Shown: one piece after another, positions 33,473 to 42,890 of the stretch
Position numbering within the stretch: position 1 is the stretch's first letter
Layout: the number at the start of each line of letters is the position of its first letter
Source: Endozoicomonas euniceicola
GTDB lineage: Bacteria; Pseudomonadota; Gammaproteobacteria; Pseudomonadales; Endozoicomonadaceae
Length of the DNA stretch: 64,000 nucleotides
NCBI RefSeq assembly: GCF_025562755.1
Contig: NZ_CP103300.1
Location: 62,001-126,000 of the forward strand
Direction: 5' to 3'
Position numbers and translations under genes: made by a program
The notes under the pieces: model-generated
Database searches by the model: none
What the model saw: only the letters and a program-made list of their open reading frames with translations
What the model was told of the DNA's origin: nothing

Positions 33473-34279
33473 CTAAGGCCAGGGCAACAGAGGCGCAACA
33501 AAGTGCGGATTAGGCTCACTGGCTGGCAACCCGAATGTTTCCGGATACCCCACATCCACAAAGTACAAACCAAAGGGTGGCGCAGTGACACCGCCTTCAG
33601 TTCTGTCTCTGGCCTCCAGTACGGTCTTAGCCCAGTCAGGTTCATGCTTACCGGAACCAATGGTCATCAGTACGCCAGCAAGATTCCGCACCATATGGTG
33701 TAGAAAGGCATTGGCCTGAATATCCAGCACAATCAAGTGACCATGCCGTGTCACATTCAACCGCGTAATGGTACGAACCGGATTCTTTGCCTGGCACTGA
33801 ACCGCACGATAAGAGGTAAAATCATGCTCTCCAACCAGATGTTGGGCGGCAGCCTGCATACGCTTTACGTCCAGTGGGCGATAATTCCAGGTGACACCTT
33901 TAGGCAGGTGGGCAGGACGAATCGGATAGTTGTAAATCACGTAACGATAGCGACGCCATTGTGCTGAAAAACGCGCATGAAACTCATCACAGACGGGCAT
34001 CACCCAGTTAATGGCCACATCATCCGGAAGGTGGGTATTTGAGCCATAAGCCCAACCCCGTTCGCTGCGAACAGAATCAGACTCAAAATGAATAATCTGA
34101 TTGGAGCCGTGAACACCGGCATCGGTACGACCAGCACACACCACCGAAACAGGGTGGTTAGCGACTTTGGAGAGTGCGGCTTCAACTGCCGCCTGAACAG
34201 TTGGCAAACCGCTTTTCAGGCTTTGCCAGCCATGATAATGGGAACCGTCGTATTGAACACTGGCTGCGAAACGAGGCAT
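33473..34279 (-). CDS. truA: tRNA pseudouridine(38-40) synthase
   Basis: TruA converts U38-U40 of tRNA anticodon stems to pseudouridine. The start is the ATG at 34279 (PRFAASVQYDGSHYHGWQ); the frame upstream is not conserved. This gives 268 aa. The catalytic Asp lies in VVCAGRTDAGVHGSNQ, and RYRYVIYNYP and HHMVRNLAGVLM are also typical. The gene is usually followed by trpF, but here its stop faces the zinc-finger gene. No strong ribosome-binding site was seen. Confidence 0.96.
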   Translation of the reverse strand: MPRFAASVQYDGSHYHGWQSLKSGLPTVQAAVEAALSKVANHPVSVVCAGRTDAGVHGSNQIIHFESDSVRSERGWAYGSNTHLPDDVAINWVMPVCDEFHARFSAQWRRYRYVIYNYPIRPAHLPKGVTWNYRPLDVKRMQAAAQHLVGEHDFTSYRAVQCQAKNPVRTITRLNVTRHGHLIVLDIQANAFLHHMVRNLAGVLMTIGSGKHEPDWAKTVLEARDRTEGGVTAPPFGLYFVDVGYPETFGLPASEPNPHFVAPLLPWP

Positions 34280-34399
34280 GAACACTCTACTTAAATACAA
34301 AAACAGCGAATGTAATAACAGTCGCTGCAATTTGCAAACCGGATTTACCGACACCAACATTCGCAGGAGTCATCCATGCGTAAGCCCCGCCATTGATGA

Positions 34400-35065
34400 T
34401 CATTCCCGGGATTCAGTTTTTTCGTCTGATCCAGTAATCACATTGATAGTGGCCCCGGGGAGTAGCCCTGGCAGCTGTACGTTAACCACGTTGTCACAGG
34501 ATTCACACAGCTCCTTCATGGACCAGAGGTTAATCGTTCCTGTGTAACCAGCCTTGTTTTCAATGGTGGAAGCAAGGCAATTCGCCAGTTTGAACTCTGC
34601 GTCAAACCTGCGGTTAAAACTAGTGCCGCCATTCTTTCGACACTCTATAGCCTGGAGGACTGAGTCTTCCCGCACCTTAACACCCACGGTATTTTCTCCA
34701 CTGACGGCAAAGTTTAGAAATAAGGGGGACGAGTCTGTATCACTTTTTGTAGCTTCCAAAATGGCAATGTTTTTACGATCGAATTTTCTAAAACACTGTG
34801 CTTTAGTAGTTTCCCGCGTATCAAACGGGTGCTCAGAAGAATTTGTGAAACGGTAGAAATCATAGATTCTCTTACAACCTTCAGCGGTGGCGGTCAGCCC
34901 TTCCGGTAACTCAGCTGCCGGAGAGGGGCGAACGTGAACCCATTCCGAGAAATCGTTTATTCTACGTTTAAATAAATCGAATTGCGTTCGACTTAATCGG
35001 GGCTCATCAATGTTTTTTGCTCTGTATTTGAGTGACGATAGCTCTCCTATTTCCTTTGATAGCAT
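34400..35065 (-). CDS. Downstream part of a frame-split effector-like gene
   Basis: This 221-aa frame has no ribosome-binding site before its first ATG. It is open upstream through 17 further codons into the A9 tract at 35121-35129, where removing one A would join it to the preceding ORF (35118-35720). It contains no recognised domain. It has several Cys residues (LANCLAST, ELCESCDN, ECRKNGG), is mostly soluble, and shows no signal peptide or membrane segment. I read it as the C-terminal half of a protein of about 440 aa. It may be translated only after slippage at the A tract, or be lost through a frameshift. Confidence 0.6.
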   Translation of the reverse strand: MLSKEIGELSSLKYRAKNIDEPRLSRTQFDLFKRRINDFSEWVHVRPSPAAELPEGLTATAEGCKRIYDFYRFTNSSEHPFDTRETTKAQCFRKFDRKNIAILEATKSDTDSSPLFLNFAVSGENTVGVKVREDSVLQAIECRKNGGTSFNRRFDAEFKLANCLASTIENKAGYTGTINLWSMKELCESCDNVVNVQLPGLLPGATINVITGSDEKTESRE

Positions 35066-35117
35066 TGATTTTGTTTCACTGGTTTCGGAAGCGCTGCTTG
35101 CGTTGAAAGTGGCAATG

Positions 35118-35720
35118 TCATTTTTTTTTCACTTTTCGGGGTGGCATTTCAGTATCTGAACTATCAATAAGTGGCCTTTTTTGAGCGTTGACCGTCTTTT
35201 CACTATCCGTTGAAGCAACACCTGTTTCGGATTTTTTCGTTTTCAGTAATTCATGCACAGCCAATTTACGAGAAGCCAGTGTTTTGAAAAAGCTGTTAAT
35301 ATCCCTCGACAACATGTTTATTTGTTGACTTGTTTTCAGGAAATCTTTCATCAGGCTGATACTCGGAGGGTCTGGATAAAAAAGGTGCGCCTGACTGCCA
35401 TAAAGACGTTCTGCTTCAGGCCTGATTTCAGCGAACAGGGAATCGTTGTCTTTATCCAGGTTTATTCTGACTCTGGCTATTTGTCGTTTTTCTGAATAAT
35501 AATCTGCCCGTTGCTGGAGTTCAGATAACGTTGCTTCAAACTCACCAATATGATTGATCTTGCGACTTAAAACAGGAGTGTCAACAAACAACCGGGGGGT
35601 ATCGTGGGCATTGCCCTGTTCACACTTATCAGACACAAAGCCAGAACCGGTGTCATCACTGTTGACAGGGTTCTGGCCTGCTATTGCTCCTGTATTTCCG
35701 ATGTTTACTACGGGGTTCAT
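35118..35720 (-). CDS. Upstream part of a frame-split effector-like gene, ending in a basic tail
   Basis: This 200-aa hypothetical protein starts MNPVVNIGNTGAIAG, with no signal peptide. The middle has a predicted helical region (about residues 55-160, ELQQRADYYSEKRQIARVRI). As read, it stops right after an A9 tract, with the C-terminus MPPRKVKKK. That resembles a monopartite nuclear localisation signal, but its last lysines are encoded by the same A-run that causes the frame break. If the frame is restored it continues into the ORF at 34400-35065. The gene lies between fimV and truA. Function is not recognised. Confidence 0.6.
   Translation of the reverse strand: MNPVVNIGNTGAIAGQNPVNSDDTGSGFVSDKCEQGNAHDTPRLFVDTPVLSRKINHIGEFEATLSELQQRADYYSEKRQIARVRINLDKDNDSLFAEIRPEAERLYGSQAHLFYPDPPSISLMKDFLKTSQQINMLSRDINSFFKTLASRKLAVHELLKTKKSETGVASTDSEKTVNAQKRPLIDSSDTEMPPRKVKKK
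35121..35129 (-). repeat. A9 homopolymer (slippery tract) at the frame break
   Basis: Nine consecutive A on the coding (minus) strand lie directly before the TGA of the upstream frame. Eight A would fuse the two ORFs without any intervening stop. Possible explanations are transcriptional slippage, phase variation, a fixed frameshift or a sequencing error. Confidence 0.7.
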
Positions 35721-35832
35721 ACAAACTATCCATGTTTCGTTACCTGCTTTATTGGAGTAATTGGCAGGAACAGCTTTTTCTCATAGGCATTAGATTGTAA
35801 ACATTGGAAATAGTTCTATTCTTTATTAATTT

Positions 35833-38232
35833 CTAATCACCCAGTCCCTGAATCAGATCCTGAGCTTCCTCTTTCTGCTCATCGTTACCACTGTCCACTA
35901 CTTCCTGCAGAATCTCACGGGCACCTTCCTTGTCCCCCATATCCATATAAGCCCTGGCCAGATCAAGCTTGGTGGAGACTTCATCTTCATCGGAAAGGAA
36001 GTCCAGATCGTCGCCTTCACCCAGCGCGGCCTCGAAATCAGCCATACTGTCCGAAATCGCACTGTCGCCAGCACTCTCTTTTTCAAAGTCAGGGTCAGGG
36101 GCAAAGCCAAGATCAAGGTCATCTACGGCTTCATCATCCTGACCACCGGCACCTTCAACATCAGGTTCATCAACCAGATCCAAATCTTCAAGATCAAGGT
36201 CGGGAAGCTCTTCATCTTCTTCACTAAAGTCGAATTCCAGGTCATCACCCGGCCCTTCACTATCCAGCTCGTCAGGATCAAACTCCAGCTCACTATCGAC
36301 CTCCTGACCCAGGTCAGGCACTTCGTCACTCAGGTCAACATCACCCAGATCATTAACAACCGTATCGTCCCCTTCCTGCATAAAGGCATCGCTGGAGAAC
36401 CGGGCCTTAAAGACATCAGCCTGCCGGTTGGCGTCTTCATTACCAAGCGCTTCCAGCTCAATTAACGCAGTTTTAAAACTATCCAGATCATTAGCTTCGG
36501 CATGAACTTCTAACAGTTTCAAACGTAAATCCGTACGCTCTGGCTCGGCCACAATCGATTTACTCAACAGCTCTGCCGCCTGAGGGAAACGACCATAAGC
36601 AATATAAATATCTGCTTCACTGAGCGCATCCTGGGTCTGCTGAACCGTCTCCTCTGGCTCTTCTTCAGGTTCTCCTTCAAGCTCTTGTTCAGCCAAAGCT
36701 TCTTCGTCGATCTCCAGAGTCTCATCCAGTTGCAACTCCTGATCATCGACTAAAAGGTCATCGCCCATAACCGGCAATGCTTCCGAATCGTCACCAGCCA
36801 TATCAAAATCGTCTTCATCCTGAGACTTCTTACGACGACGATACGCCAGGAAGGCACCGGCCAGACTAACGGGTATCAAGGCTCCCAGAATCCAGAACAA
36901 TGGAATACCCATCAGGAAGTCCTCTTCCTTCGAGGGAGCCATCGGCTTCGGTTCAGGTGCAGGCTCAGGCCTGGCTTGAGATTCTTTATCTGAAGGCTCT
37001 TTACTTAAAGACTCATTACCTGAAGGCTCTTTACCTGAAGACTGCAAGGCCGCCATCTGGTCGTCTTTCAGAGTAATCAGCCGTTTCAGGGTAGCAATTT
37101 GTTCATCCAGGTCTTTCAGGCGACTTCTCAGTTCATCGTTTTCACGACTCAGTTCATCCACTTTTTCCAGGGTTCTACTGAGATCGTTCTGTATCGCACC
37201 AGAGTCAGCGCTACCACTGCCCCCGCCCATATCCTGACCCGATCCGGCCGCATTATCCGAACCCACAATGGTTAAACGACCATCTGCTACTGTGCCAGTA
37301 CCCGACAAATCAGCCTTTGAACGACGACTGGCATCCAGTTGCTCCAGGCGTGCCTGCCACTCACGATTCTGCTTTGCCACTTCAGCGACGGAGTCCTGGT
37401 AACTCATGGACAAAATATCGTCCTGAGTCGGGATACGCAGCACCTGTCCTTTCTTCAGTTCATTAATATTTTTCCGCATAAAAGCATTGGGATTATTGCG
37501 CTGAATAGCGATCATGGTCTGCTGAACCGACAACTCTCCCGATGGCCTGACAGCACGGGCAATACTCCACAGATTGTCGTTTGGCTGAACCTTATAGCTT
37601 CTTACGGTTGAACCGGTGGTCGTATCATCCTGTGTCGTCTGTCGAGCGCTGCCAGACGACCGGTCAGTGATGGGGCGAATTTCTGGCTGTAAAGCCCGTT
37701 CCGGCGCAGGCAGGTATTCATCGGTACGCCTGTTGTGGGGCTCAACATAAGGGTTTGGCTGCTGGATTTGTGGTCGCGCCCCGTAAGGCCAGGTCGTCGG
37801 TGGACGGACAGGCTGTGCCGGTTGCTCACTGAATGAGGGCGGGTCGAGCAACAGGGTATACTCCCTGAGCAGCCTGCCGCTGGGCCAGTGAACTTCCATC
37901 AAAAAATTAAGAAAGGGTTCACGAACGGCATCGGCACTGGTCACATGAATGTACCCGGTACCGTCTTTACGCATCATGGTTTTAAAATTGAGGCTGGACA
38001 GAGAGAAAGGCCGGTCGATACCAGCCCTTTGAAAATCAGTGCGGCTGGCAAGGTTTGGCAGAATTTCGTTGCGGGTGAGATCCCTGAGTTGCAGTAGCTC
38101 TATTTCAGCGTCCAGAGGCTGGTTCAGTGACGAATTCATGGTCACTTCTCCTAAACCCAGTGCATTAGCCAAACCCGGGCTCAAAGCCCCTGTTATAGCT
38201 ATAGCTACTGCAAGCTTCTGTAGTCTCATCAT
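35833..38232 (-). CDS. fimV: FimV-like inner-membrane hub protein
   Basis: The start is ATG at 38232 or 38229 (AAGGATTT upstream), giving about 799 aa. An N-terminal signal peptide (KLAVAIAITGALSPGLANA) is followed by the FimV N-terminal domain, LGLGEVTMNSSLNQPLDAEI. A periplasmic LysM domain comes next (YKVQPNDNLWSIARAVRPSG), then a coiled coil, a single membrane helix (FWILGALIPVSLAGAFLAYR) and a very acidic cytoplasmic region. The C-terminus holds the FimV TPR motif (STKLDLARAYMDMGDKEGAR). FimV organises the cell pole and type IV pili or twitching through peptidoglycan binding and cAMP signalling in Pseudomonas. It lies next to usg, as in relatives. Confidence 0.95.
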   Translation of the reverse strand: MMRLQKLAVAIAITGALSPGLANALGLGEVTMNSSLNQPLDAEIELLQLRDLTRNEILPNLASRTDFQRAGIDRPFSLSSLNFKTMMRKDGTGYIHVTSADAVREPFLNFLMEVHWPSGRLLREYTLLLDPPSFSEQPAQPVRPPTTWPYGARPQIQQPNPYVEPHNRRTDEYLPAPERALQPEIRPITDRSSGSARQTTQDDTTTGSTVRSYKVQPNDNLWSIARAVRPSGELSVQQTMIAIQRNNPNAFMRKNINELKKGQVLRIPTQDDILSMSYQDSVAEVAKQNREWQARLEQLDASRRSKADLSGTGTVADGRLTIVGSDNAAGSGQDMGGGSGSADSGAIQNDLSRTLEKVDELSRENDELRSRLKDLDEQIATLKRLITLKDDQMAALQSSGKEPSGNESLSKEPSDKESQARPEPAPEPKPMAPSKEEDFLMGIPLFWILGALIPVSLAGAFLAYRRRKKSQDEDDFDMAGDDSEALPVMGDDLLVDDQELQLDETLEIDEEALAEQELEGEPEEEPEETVQQTQDALSEADIYIAYGRFPQAAELLSKSIVAEPERTDLRLKLLEVHAEANDLDSFKTALIELEALGNEDANRQADVFKARFSSDAFMQEGDDTVVNDLGDVDLSDEVPDLGQEVDSELEFDPDELDSEGPGDDLEFDFSEEDEELPDLDLEDLDLVDEPDVEGAGGQDDEAVDDLDLGFAPDPDFEKESAGDSAISDSMADFEAALGEGDDLDFLSDEDEVSTKLDLARAYMDMGDKEGAREILQEVVDSGNDEQKEEAQDLIQGLGD

Positions 38233-38415
38233 AAATCCTTGTTGTTTTTTGCCGGGAAAGCCAGCAGATAACACTCAATCTCTTTCCCGGAACGCCACCA
38301 GCCCCTTTGACCATGCAGATGCCATTTTCATACTCATGGCGGTTTACAACAGATGTAGTTTTCGTCGGCAAACAGAACGAAAACCACAGCCTGACTTTAT
38401 TGTACCCCTTTCAAG

Positions 38416-38447
38416 CCAGCACAATAAGGCAAACCAGCACAATAAGG
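38416..38447. repeat. Short direct repeat between usg and fimV
   Basis: CCAGCACAATAAGG occurs twice (38416-38429 and 38434-38447) with an 18-bp period. It lies upstream of fimV. No function is evident. Confidence 0.6.
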
Positions 38448-38473
38448 GAGCTTGACTGATTAAAGCTAAGTTA

Positions 38474-39463
38474 TCATTTTAAAAAGTCTTTTAGCAATAT
38501 TTCGGCCATGTCAATGGCGTTTATCGCTGCACGTCTTATCGGGTCGGCTACCAGCCACAATGCCAGTTGCCCGGCAAATGCCGTCTGTTGGCGAATTCTT
38601 CCCACCACAATGCTGTCGTTTCCGGCAACGGTTTCAACGGTTGGATGGTCATCCTCTGTCGTTAACTCTACCCCCTGAAGACCCGTAAGCAACTCTCTGA
38701 CGGTGGCGGCATCGAACGGCCTGTCCAGTTCCAGCTGAATCGACAGACTATCTCCAAAAAACACCGGAACCCGGACGCAGGTTGGATTAATCCGCACGTC
38801 TTCACTGCCGAGCCCCTCTAACAGTTCATTAATAAGACCCTGTTCCTGGGAAGATATACCCTGGCTGTTCAGATCTCCTACCTGCGGCAACAGGTTAAAC
38901 GCCATGCGACCACCGGAAACCGGCTTACCGTTTAACAGTTCAATGGTCTGTTTGCGCAGTTCATTAATGCCGTCATTACCCAGGTTCGATACCGACTGGC
39001 ACACCGTGACACTGACCGAGTCAATGCCCAGCGCTTCTTCCAGAGGCTTAAGAACCGGCAGCATCAGCGCTGCCGGGCTGGATGGCACAACCACCACCTT
39101 ATTGTCTCTGGCACTGTCCAGCTGGTCTTCATTGATCCCCGGCATCATCAGCGGCCCGGCCTGGCTGCCCAAACGCCCATCAATAACCAGGCACCCGGAC
39201 TCTGTTGCCCTGCTGATCAGTTCATCAGAAGCTTTACAACCCGCGGGCAGAATCAGCAGGTCGGCATCGACAAATTCAAAACCTTCTGCTTTGAGCACAT
39301 CGACATCCTGATCCTGAAAGCTCACGACCGCATCAGGCTCCGGACTTTCGGCAATGGCATACAGGTTCCCTACCGGAAACACACGTTCATTCAGCAGGGT
39401 CAGCAGGGCTTCACCATTCAGGCTACCCGCATCATACACCACTACATCGAACAGTTTGTTCAT
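38474..39463 (-). CDS. usg: Usg, catalytically degenerate aspartate-semialdehyde-dehydrogenase homologue
   Basis: This 329-aa member of the ASADH family starts LFDVVVYDAGSLNGEALLTL in the position of the NADP-binding loop. The active-site segment that in Asd reads GNC is here VVPSSPAALMLPVLKPL, with no Cys, so dehydrogenase activity is not expected. This is the state known for Usg proteins, whose role is unclear. In Enterobacteriaceae usg precedes truA. Here fimV and a split gene lie between. The functional asd is at 44171-45280. Confidence 0.9.
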   Translation of the reverse strand: MNKLFDVVVYDAGSLNGEALLTLLNERVFPVGNLYAIAESPEPDAVVSFQDQDVDVLKAEGFEFVDADLLILPAGCKASDELISRATESGCLVIDGRLGSQAGPLMMPGINEDQLDSARDNKVVVVPSSPAALMLPVLKPLEEALGIDSVSVTVCQSVSNLGNDGINELRKQTIELLNGKPVSGGRMAFNLLPQVGDLNSQGISSQEQGLINELLEGLGSEDVRINPTCVRVPVFFGDSLSIQLELDRPFDAATVRELLTGLQGVELTTEDDHPTVETVAGNDSIVVGRIRQQTAFAGQLALWLVADPIRRAAINAIDMAEILLKDFLK

Positions 39464-39622
39464 GCTTTCTCTCTATTACGTGCTAATCGTTCAGTGCCGC
39501 GCAATGTATCAGAAGCCATCCGAAAAGTCGTGCCACCGGTTGTGCCTGGCACAACATCAGCAAGGCTGAATGCAAAAATGTCAGTATGAAAATATTTCTG
39601 AATTACAGATACTCCACGCCTC

Positions 39623-39656
39623 GTTATTTCCGAATATCATTGGGAAAAAAATTCAT
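39623..39656 (+). promoter_or_regulatory. Shared 34-nt upstream element, copy 1
   Basis: This element is identical at 32 of 34 positions to 42814-42847. It begins GTTATTTCCGAATATCATTG and ends AAAAAAATTCAT, 45 nt before the ATG of the large secreted protein gene. A shared promoter or activator site is the simplest reading. Confidence 0.65.
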
Positions 39657-39701
39657 AACGTCTAGTCTTTCGGGCGGCTTCTGCCTGAAGGTTCGGACAA
39701 A

Positions 39702-42700
39702 ATGCTCGCAGCAAAAAAACTCAAACACTGTACAATGAGATTCGCAGTCTCTTTCAGTTTGATATATGCGAGCACAATTAGCCTGCACTTACAGGCAGAA
39801 AAAAGCATTCCTTTGAATCACAACAATTTCATCCAATACATCAATGCTGACCACCCGGTTCCCGGCTCCTACTACCTGACAGAATCCATCGACCTGAGCG
39901 AATTCGACCAGTGGAAACCCGTAGGAAATGAGTCCGCTCCATTTTCAGTTAAATTAAAAGGCAATTACAAAATAATCAGCGGCCTGAAAATAACCGGCAA
40001 ACTGAATAACGCTTTTTCAGGGCTGTTTGGTTATCTCGTTAATAGCCAGGTCGAACGGTTGATTATTGACAGGCCTGTCATTGAGGAGACCGGCCGGTCA
40101 GCTGCAGTGGGAGCCGTTGCGGGCATGGTAAAAAACACGACCGTCAAAGAGGTGATTAACCATTCAGGAAAAACAGGCACTACTGGTAATAGCGCCCATG
40201 CCGCTGGCATTGTGGGAATAGCCAGTCATTATTCCACGATAACGGACAACCTGGCGACCGGAGCAGTCTATACAAAGGGGCGCGATAGTTTCAGCGGTGG
40301 AATAGCGGCTTCTGTTCTGGCACATTCAAGTGTCCTGGGCAACTTGTATACAGGAAAAGTCACAGGCGCGGTTTATTCATCCAGCTCAGGCGGCATTGCA
40401 GGGAAGCTGTCCGGACACTCTTCAGCGAAGAACAACCTTCATACCGGGGCAATCACATCAATGTCTCCAGTCAGTTCATCGGATTATGGCGGAATAGTAG
40501 GATGTGCAAAGGGTGCGTCAACCATAACCAGCAATCTCAATAGCGGTTCATTACAGCTCTCAGAGGTCTGGCTGAGCACTTTAGGTGGTATAGCCGGACT
40601 GGTTGAAAACAGCTGTTCCGTTGACAGAAATGTTAACGCGGGCGTGTTACATATTGGCGAAGGGGGCGCCTTTACCGGAGGCATCGTTGGTCAGGCGTCA
40701 AACAACCCCGTCAGGCAAAACATGAACAATGGGAAAATTACCTATAACCTTTATTCAAAAAAGCCTGTCGGCGTAGGGGGCGTGGGTGGCATAGTCTCCT
40801 ATGGGTCAAACCTTACCGCAGAGAATAATCTGAACACGGCAGATATCATTGCAGGCCATCTTGTTTATTTCTACCACGGCACAGTAGGAGGTAATGAAAT
40901 CCGACAGCGTAACAATTTGCAAACAGGTCGGATTATAATCAATGAAAATTCCAACCACACGACTCCGCCCAAACTGAAGGAAGTGCCACAGAACAAAACA
41001 CAGCCCAACCCCCAGGGACTCGACAAAAATCTCTGGAGCAGTGATCCGGAGAAACCATTTCCAATGCTCAGAAGCATTAATGCCAATTATCAGGATCTCT
41101 TGCGCATAAGTAATGCTCAAAATAGCGACTTTACTTTTCCCGTCGCCCTGAAACAGTTTGCAATCCCTGGCGGAGTAGCCAATGCCTCTCTGCTGAATTT
41201 AGTCGTATGGAATGTTCTTAACGGATCACGGCCATTTTTAAGCGGCGTTCCCAGACAACAGGCTATTCAAATCGGGATCCATTGTGGACAGGGTGGTTTT
41301 GCCTGCTCAGCGGAAAACTTACTAACATCATCAACCACTGCACCCTCTACCGCCAGTCCATCCTCCGGCACTCAACCCTTTACGGAAGGCTGTCCCGCAC
41401 CGGAAGGAATACCATTAGCTCAGGCCTATGACTTTACAAACCATCAGCTGTATGTGGTTATCCGCCCATCTTCAGATTCCAGCACCCTGACAGTGGCACG
41501 ATACAGAAGTACTGTGCTTGATAAGGGATTCGGAAACTGCGGTAAAATAACTTATCCACTGCCCGACATAGCTGGCTGGCACTTTATCGGCGACAGCTTA
41601 CTTATGGGTAACAGCACTAATCGCCATATACACTTAGTCGCAAATAAACCGGGTCAAAAGCCACTGTTACTTAGCCTGTCCCTGCCTGAAAACAGAGCGT
41701 CTGAAAAAGAGGCACCCGGGAATAGTAATGAAAAACCAGATTATATAATGGACTATCTGCAGGACAGTCGTTCTGAGATAAACCGAATGACTGGCAATAA
41801 TGGGATGCTGTTCTTTTCCGGCCACTCTGCTTCGAACTTTTTTATCGGCCGCTTTTCTGAAAAGAAGAAAAAGTACCACTCACTGGCTGACCTCTTAAGC
41901 GATAAGGACTCTGCCAGGAGCTTGTCTGTATCACCAGACAACCAGCTGCTTTACATCGCCGGTATTGAAAAAACGACAGGAGCAGCATTTTTACGGCAGT
42001 ACAGTAGTTCAACGCTGTCACGTCACTATCCTTTTGGTATTAATGGTGAGGTTAACGCAATCACTCCTGACAACTTCCACAGCCACGAGGCTGCTACAGC
42101 GGTTCACAGAGGCTGGGTCTATATGGCTACCATTACCCGCCACGGAGACCAGTTGTCTGTCCGCAGGTTTGATCCCTCCAACGGACAAACAGACGGTTCA
42201 TTCGTTATTGATGAAGCCCTGCATAATTATTCAGGTGACTTCGATACCCCGGATACCCCGGCGGAGATAAAACTTTATCCCGACGGACAACACCTTCACG
42301 TCGTAAAATACGGTCAAAAAGGCGATATTTTTACCACCACCTATGACGATACCAAGGAAGTTTATCGCATGAACAAAAACCTGGAGCTTTCAAATATACT
42401 TTTCAGTGGGATGATAATAGCGGATCGTAAAATGTACCTGTCCTATCAGTCAGGTGAGTCTGGATCACTTCAGACTGTCAACATAATGGAAATAAATCTT
42501 AACAATCAGGAAGTACCCCCTGGCAATAGCTCAGACGGATTTCCAGCCTGGGGCTACGGAGTTGCTATTGCCTTTCCCATTATTGCTATCAGCGCTCTTG
42601 CTATCTATATCAAGTTCCAAAATAGAGAAGCAAACAACGCTGTTGGATTTATGGAAAAAATGATGGGAACGTCAAAGGGGGTTTCCTTACCCCTTAACCC

Positions 42701-42704
42701 CTGA
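39702..42704 (+). CDS. Large predicted surface protein with GLUG-like repeats and a C-terminal membrane anchor
   Basis: This 1,000-aa protein has GAAGG 10 nt before the ATG and an N-terminal signal peptide (RFAVSFSLIYASTISLHLQA). Residues about 105-400 carry a GGI-x-G motif about every 31-33 residues (near 169, 199, 230, 263, 295, 327 and 362), matching GLUG-type repeats that build a beta-helix. A second half contains delta-60-like units (VARYRSTVLDKGFGNCGKIT, VRRFDPSNGQTDGSF), suggesting a beta-propeller. One membrane helix near residue 960 (WGYGVAIAFPIIAISALAIY) and a short tail end the protein. A surface or periplasmic adhesin-like role is inferred. It lies between asd and usg with a second secreted-protein gene downstream. 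Confidence 0.75.
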   Translation: MLAAKKLKHCTMRFAVSFSLIYASTISLHLQAEKSIPLNHNNFIQYINADHPVPGSYYLTESIDLSEFDQWKPVGNESAPFSVKLKGNYKIISGLKITGKLNNAFSGLFGYLVNSQVERLIIDRPVIEETGRSAAVGAVAGMVKNTTVKEVINHSGKTGTTGNSAHAAGIVGIASHYSTITDNLATGAVYTKGRDSFSGGIAASVLAHSSVLGNLYTGKVTGAVYSSSSGGIAGKLSGHSSAKNNLHTGAITSMSPVSSSDYGGIVGCAKGASTITSNLNSGSLQLSEVWLSTLGGIAGLVENSCSVDRNVNAGVLHIGEGGAFTGGIVGQASNNPVRQNMNNGKITYNLYSKKPVGVGGVGGIVSYGSNLTAENNLNTADIIAGHLVYFYHGTVGGNEIRQRNNLQTGRIIINENSNHTTPPKLKEVPQNKTQPNPQGLDKNLWSSDPEKPFPMLRSINANYQDLLRISNAQNSDFTFPVALKQFAIPGGVANASLLNLVVWNVLNGSRPFLSGVPRQQAIQIGIHCGQGGFACSAENLLTSSTTAPSTASPSSGTQPFTEGCPAPEGIPLAQAYDFTNHQLYVVIRPSSDSSTLTVARYRSTVLDKGFGNCGKITYPLPDIAGWHFIGDSLLMGNSTNRHIHLVANKPGQKPLLLSLSLPENRASEKEAPGNSNEKPDYIMDYLQDSRSEINRMTGNNGMLFFSGHSASNFFIGRFSEKKKKYHSLADLLSDKDSARSLSVSPDNQLLYIAGIEKTTGAAFLRQYSSSTLSRHYPFGINGEVNAITPDNFHSHEAATAVHRGWVYMATITRHGDQLSVRRFDPSNGQTDGSFVIDEALHNYSGDFDTPDTPAEIKLYPDGQHLHVVKYGQKGDIFTTTYDDTKEVYRMNKNLELSNILFSGMIIADRKMYLSYQSGESGSLQTVNIMEINLNNQEVPPGNSSDGFPAWGYGVAIAFPIIAISALAIYIKFQNREANNAVGFMEKMMGTSKGVSLPLNP

Positions 42705-42813
42705 CTCTTTTTATCAGGAACATTCCATTGTCATCTCCGCACAGGCAGGGGCACACAGTTTATAAAAAGGCTCAACATGGAAATATGCTAAAACGACAAA
42801 TAATTAGCACCGT

Positions 42814-42847
42814 GTTATTTCCGAAAATCATTGGCAAAAAAATTCAT
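42814..42847 (+). promoter_or_regulatory. Shared 34-nt upstream element, copy 2
   Basis: This is the same element as at 39623-39656, with two substitutions. It ends 43 nt before the ATG at 42891, nearly the same spacing as copy 1 (45 nt). Flanking sequence diverges on both sides, so this is not simply a long duplication. Confidence 0.65.
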
Positions 42848-42890
42848 TGCCCTTAACCTTTCAGATACCCTTTCCAAGGTAGCGTTTATC

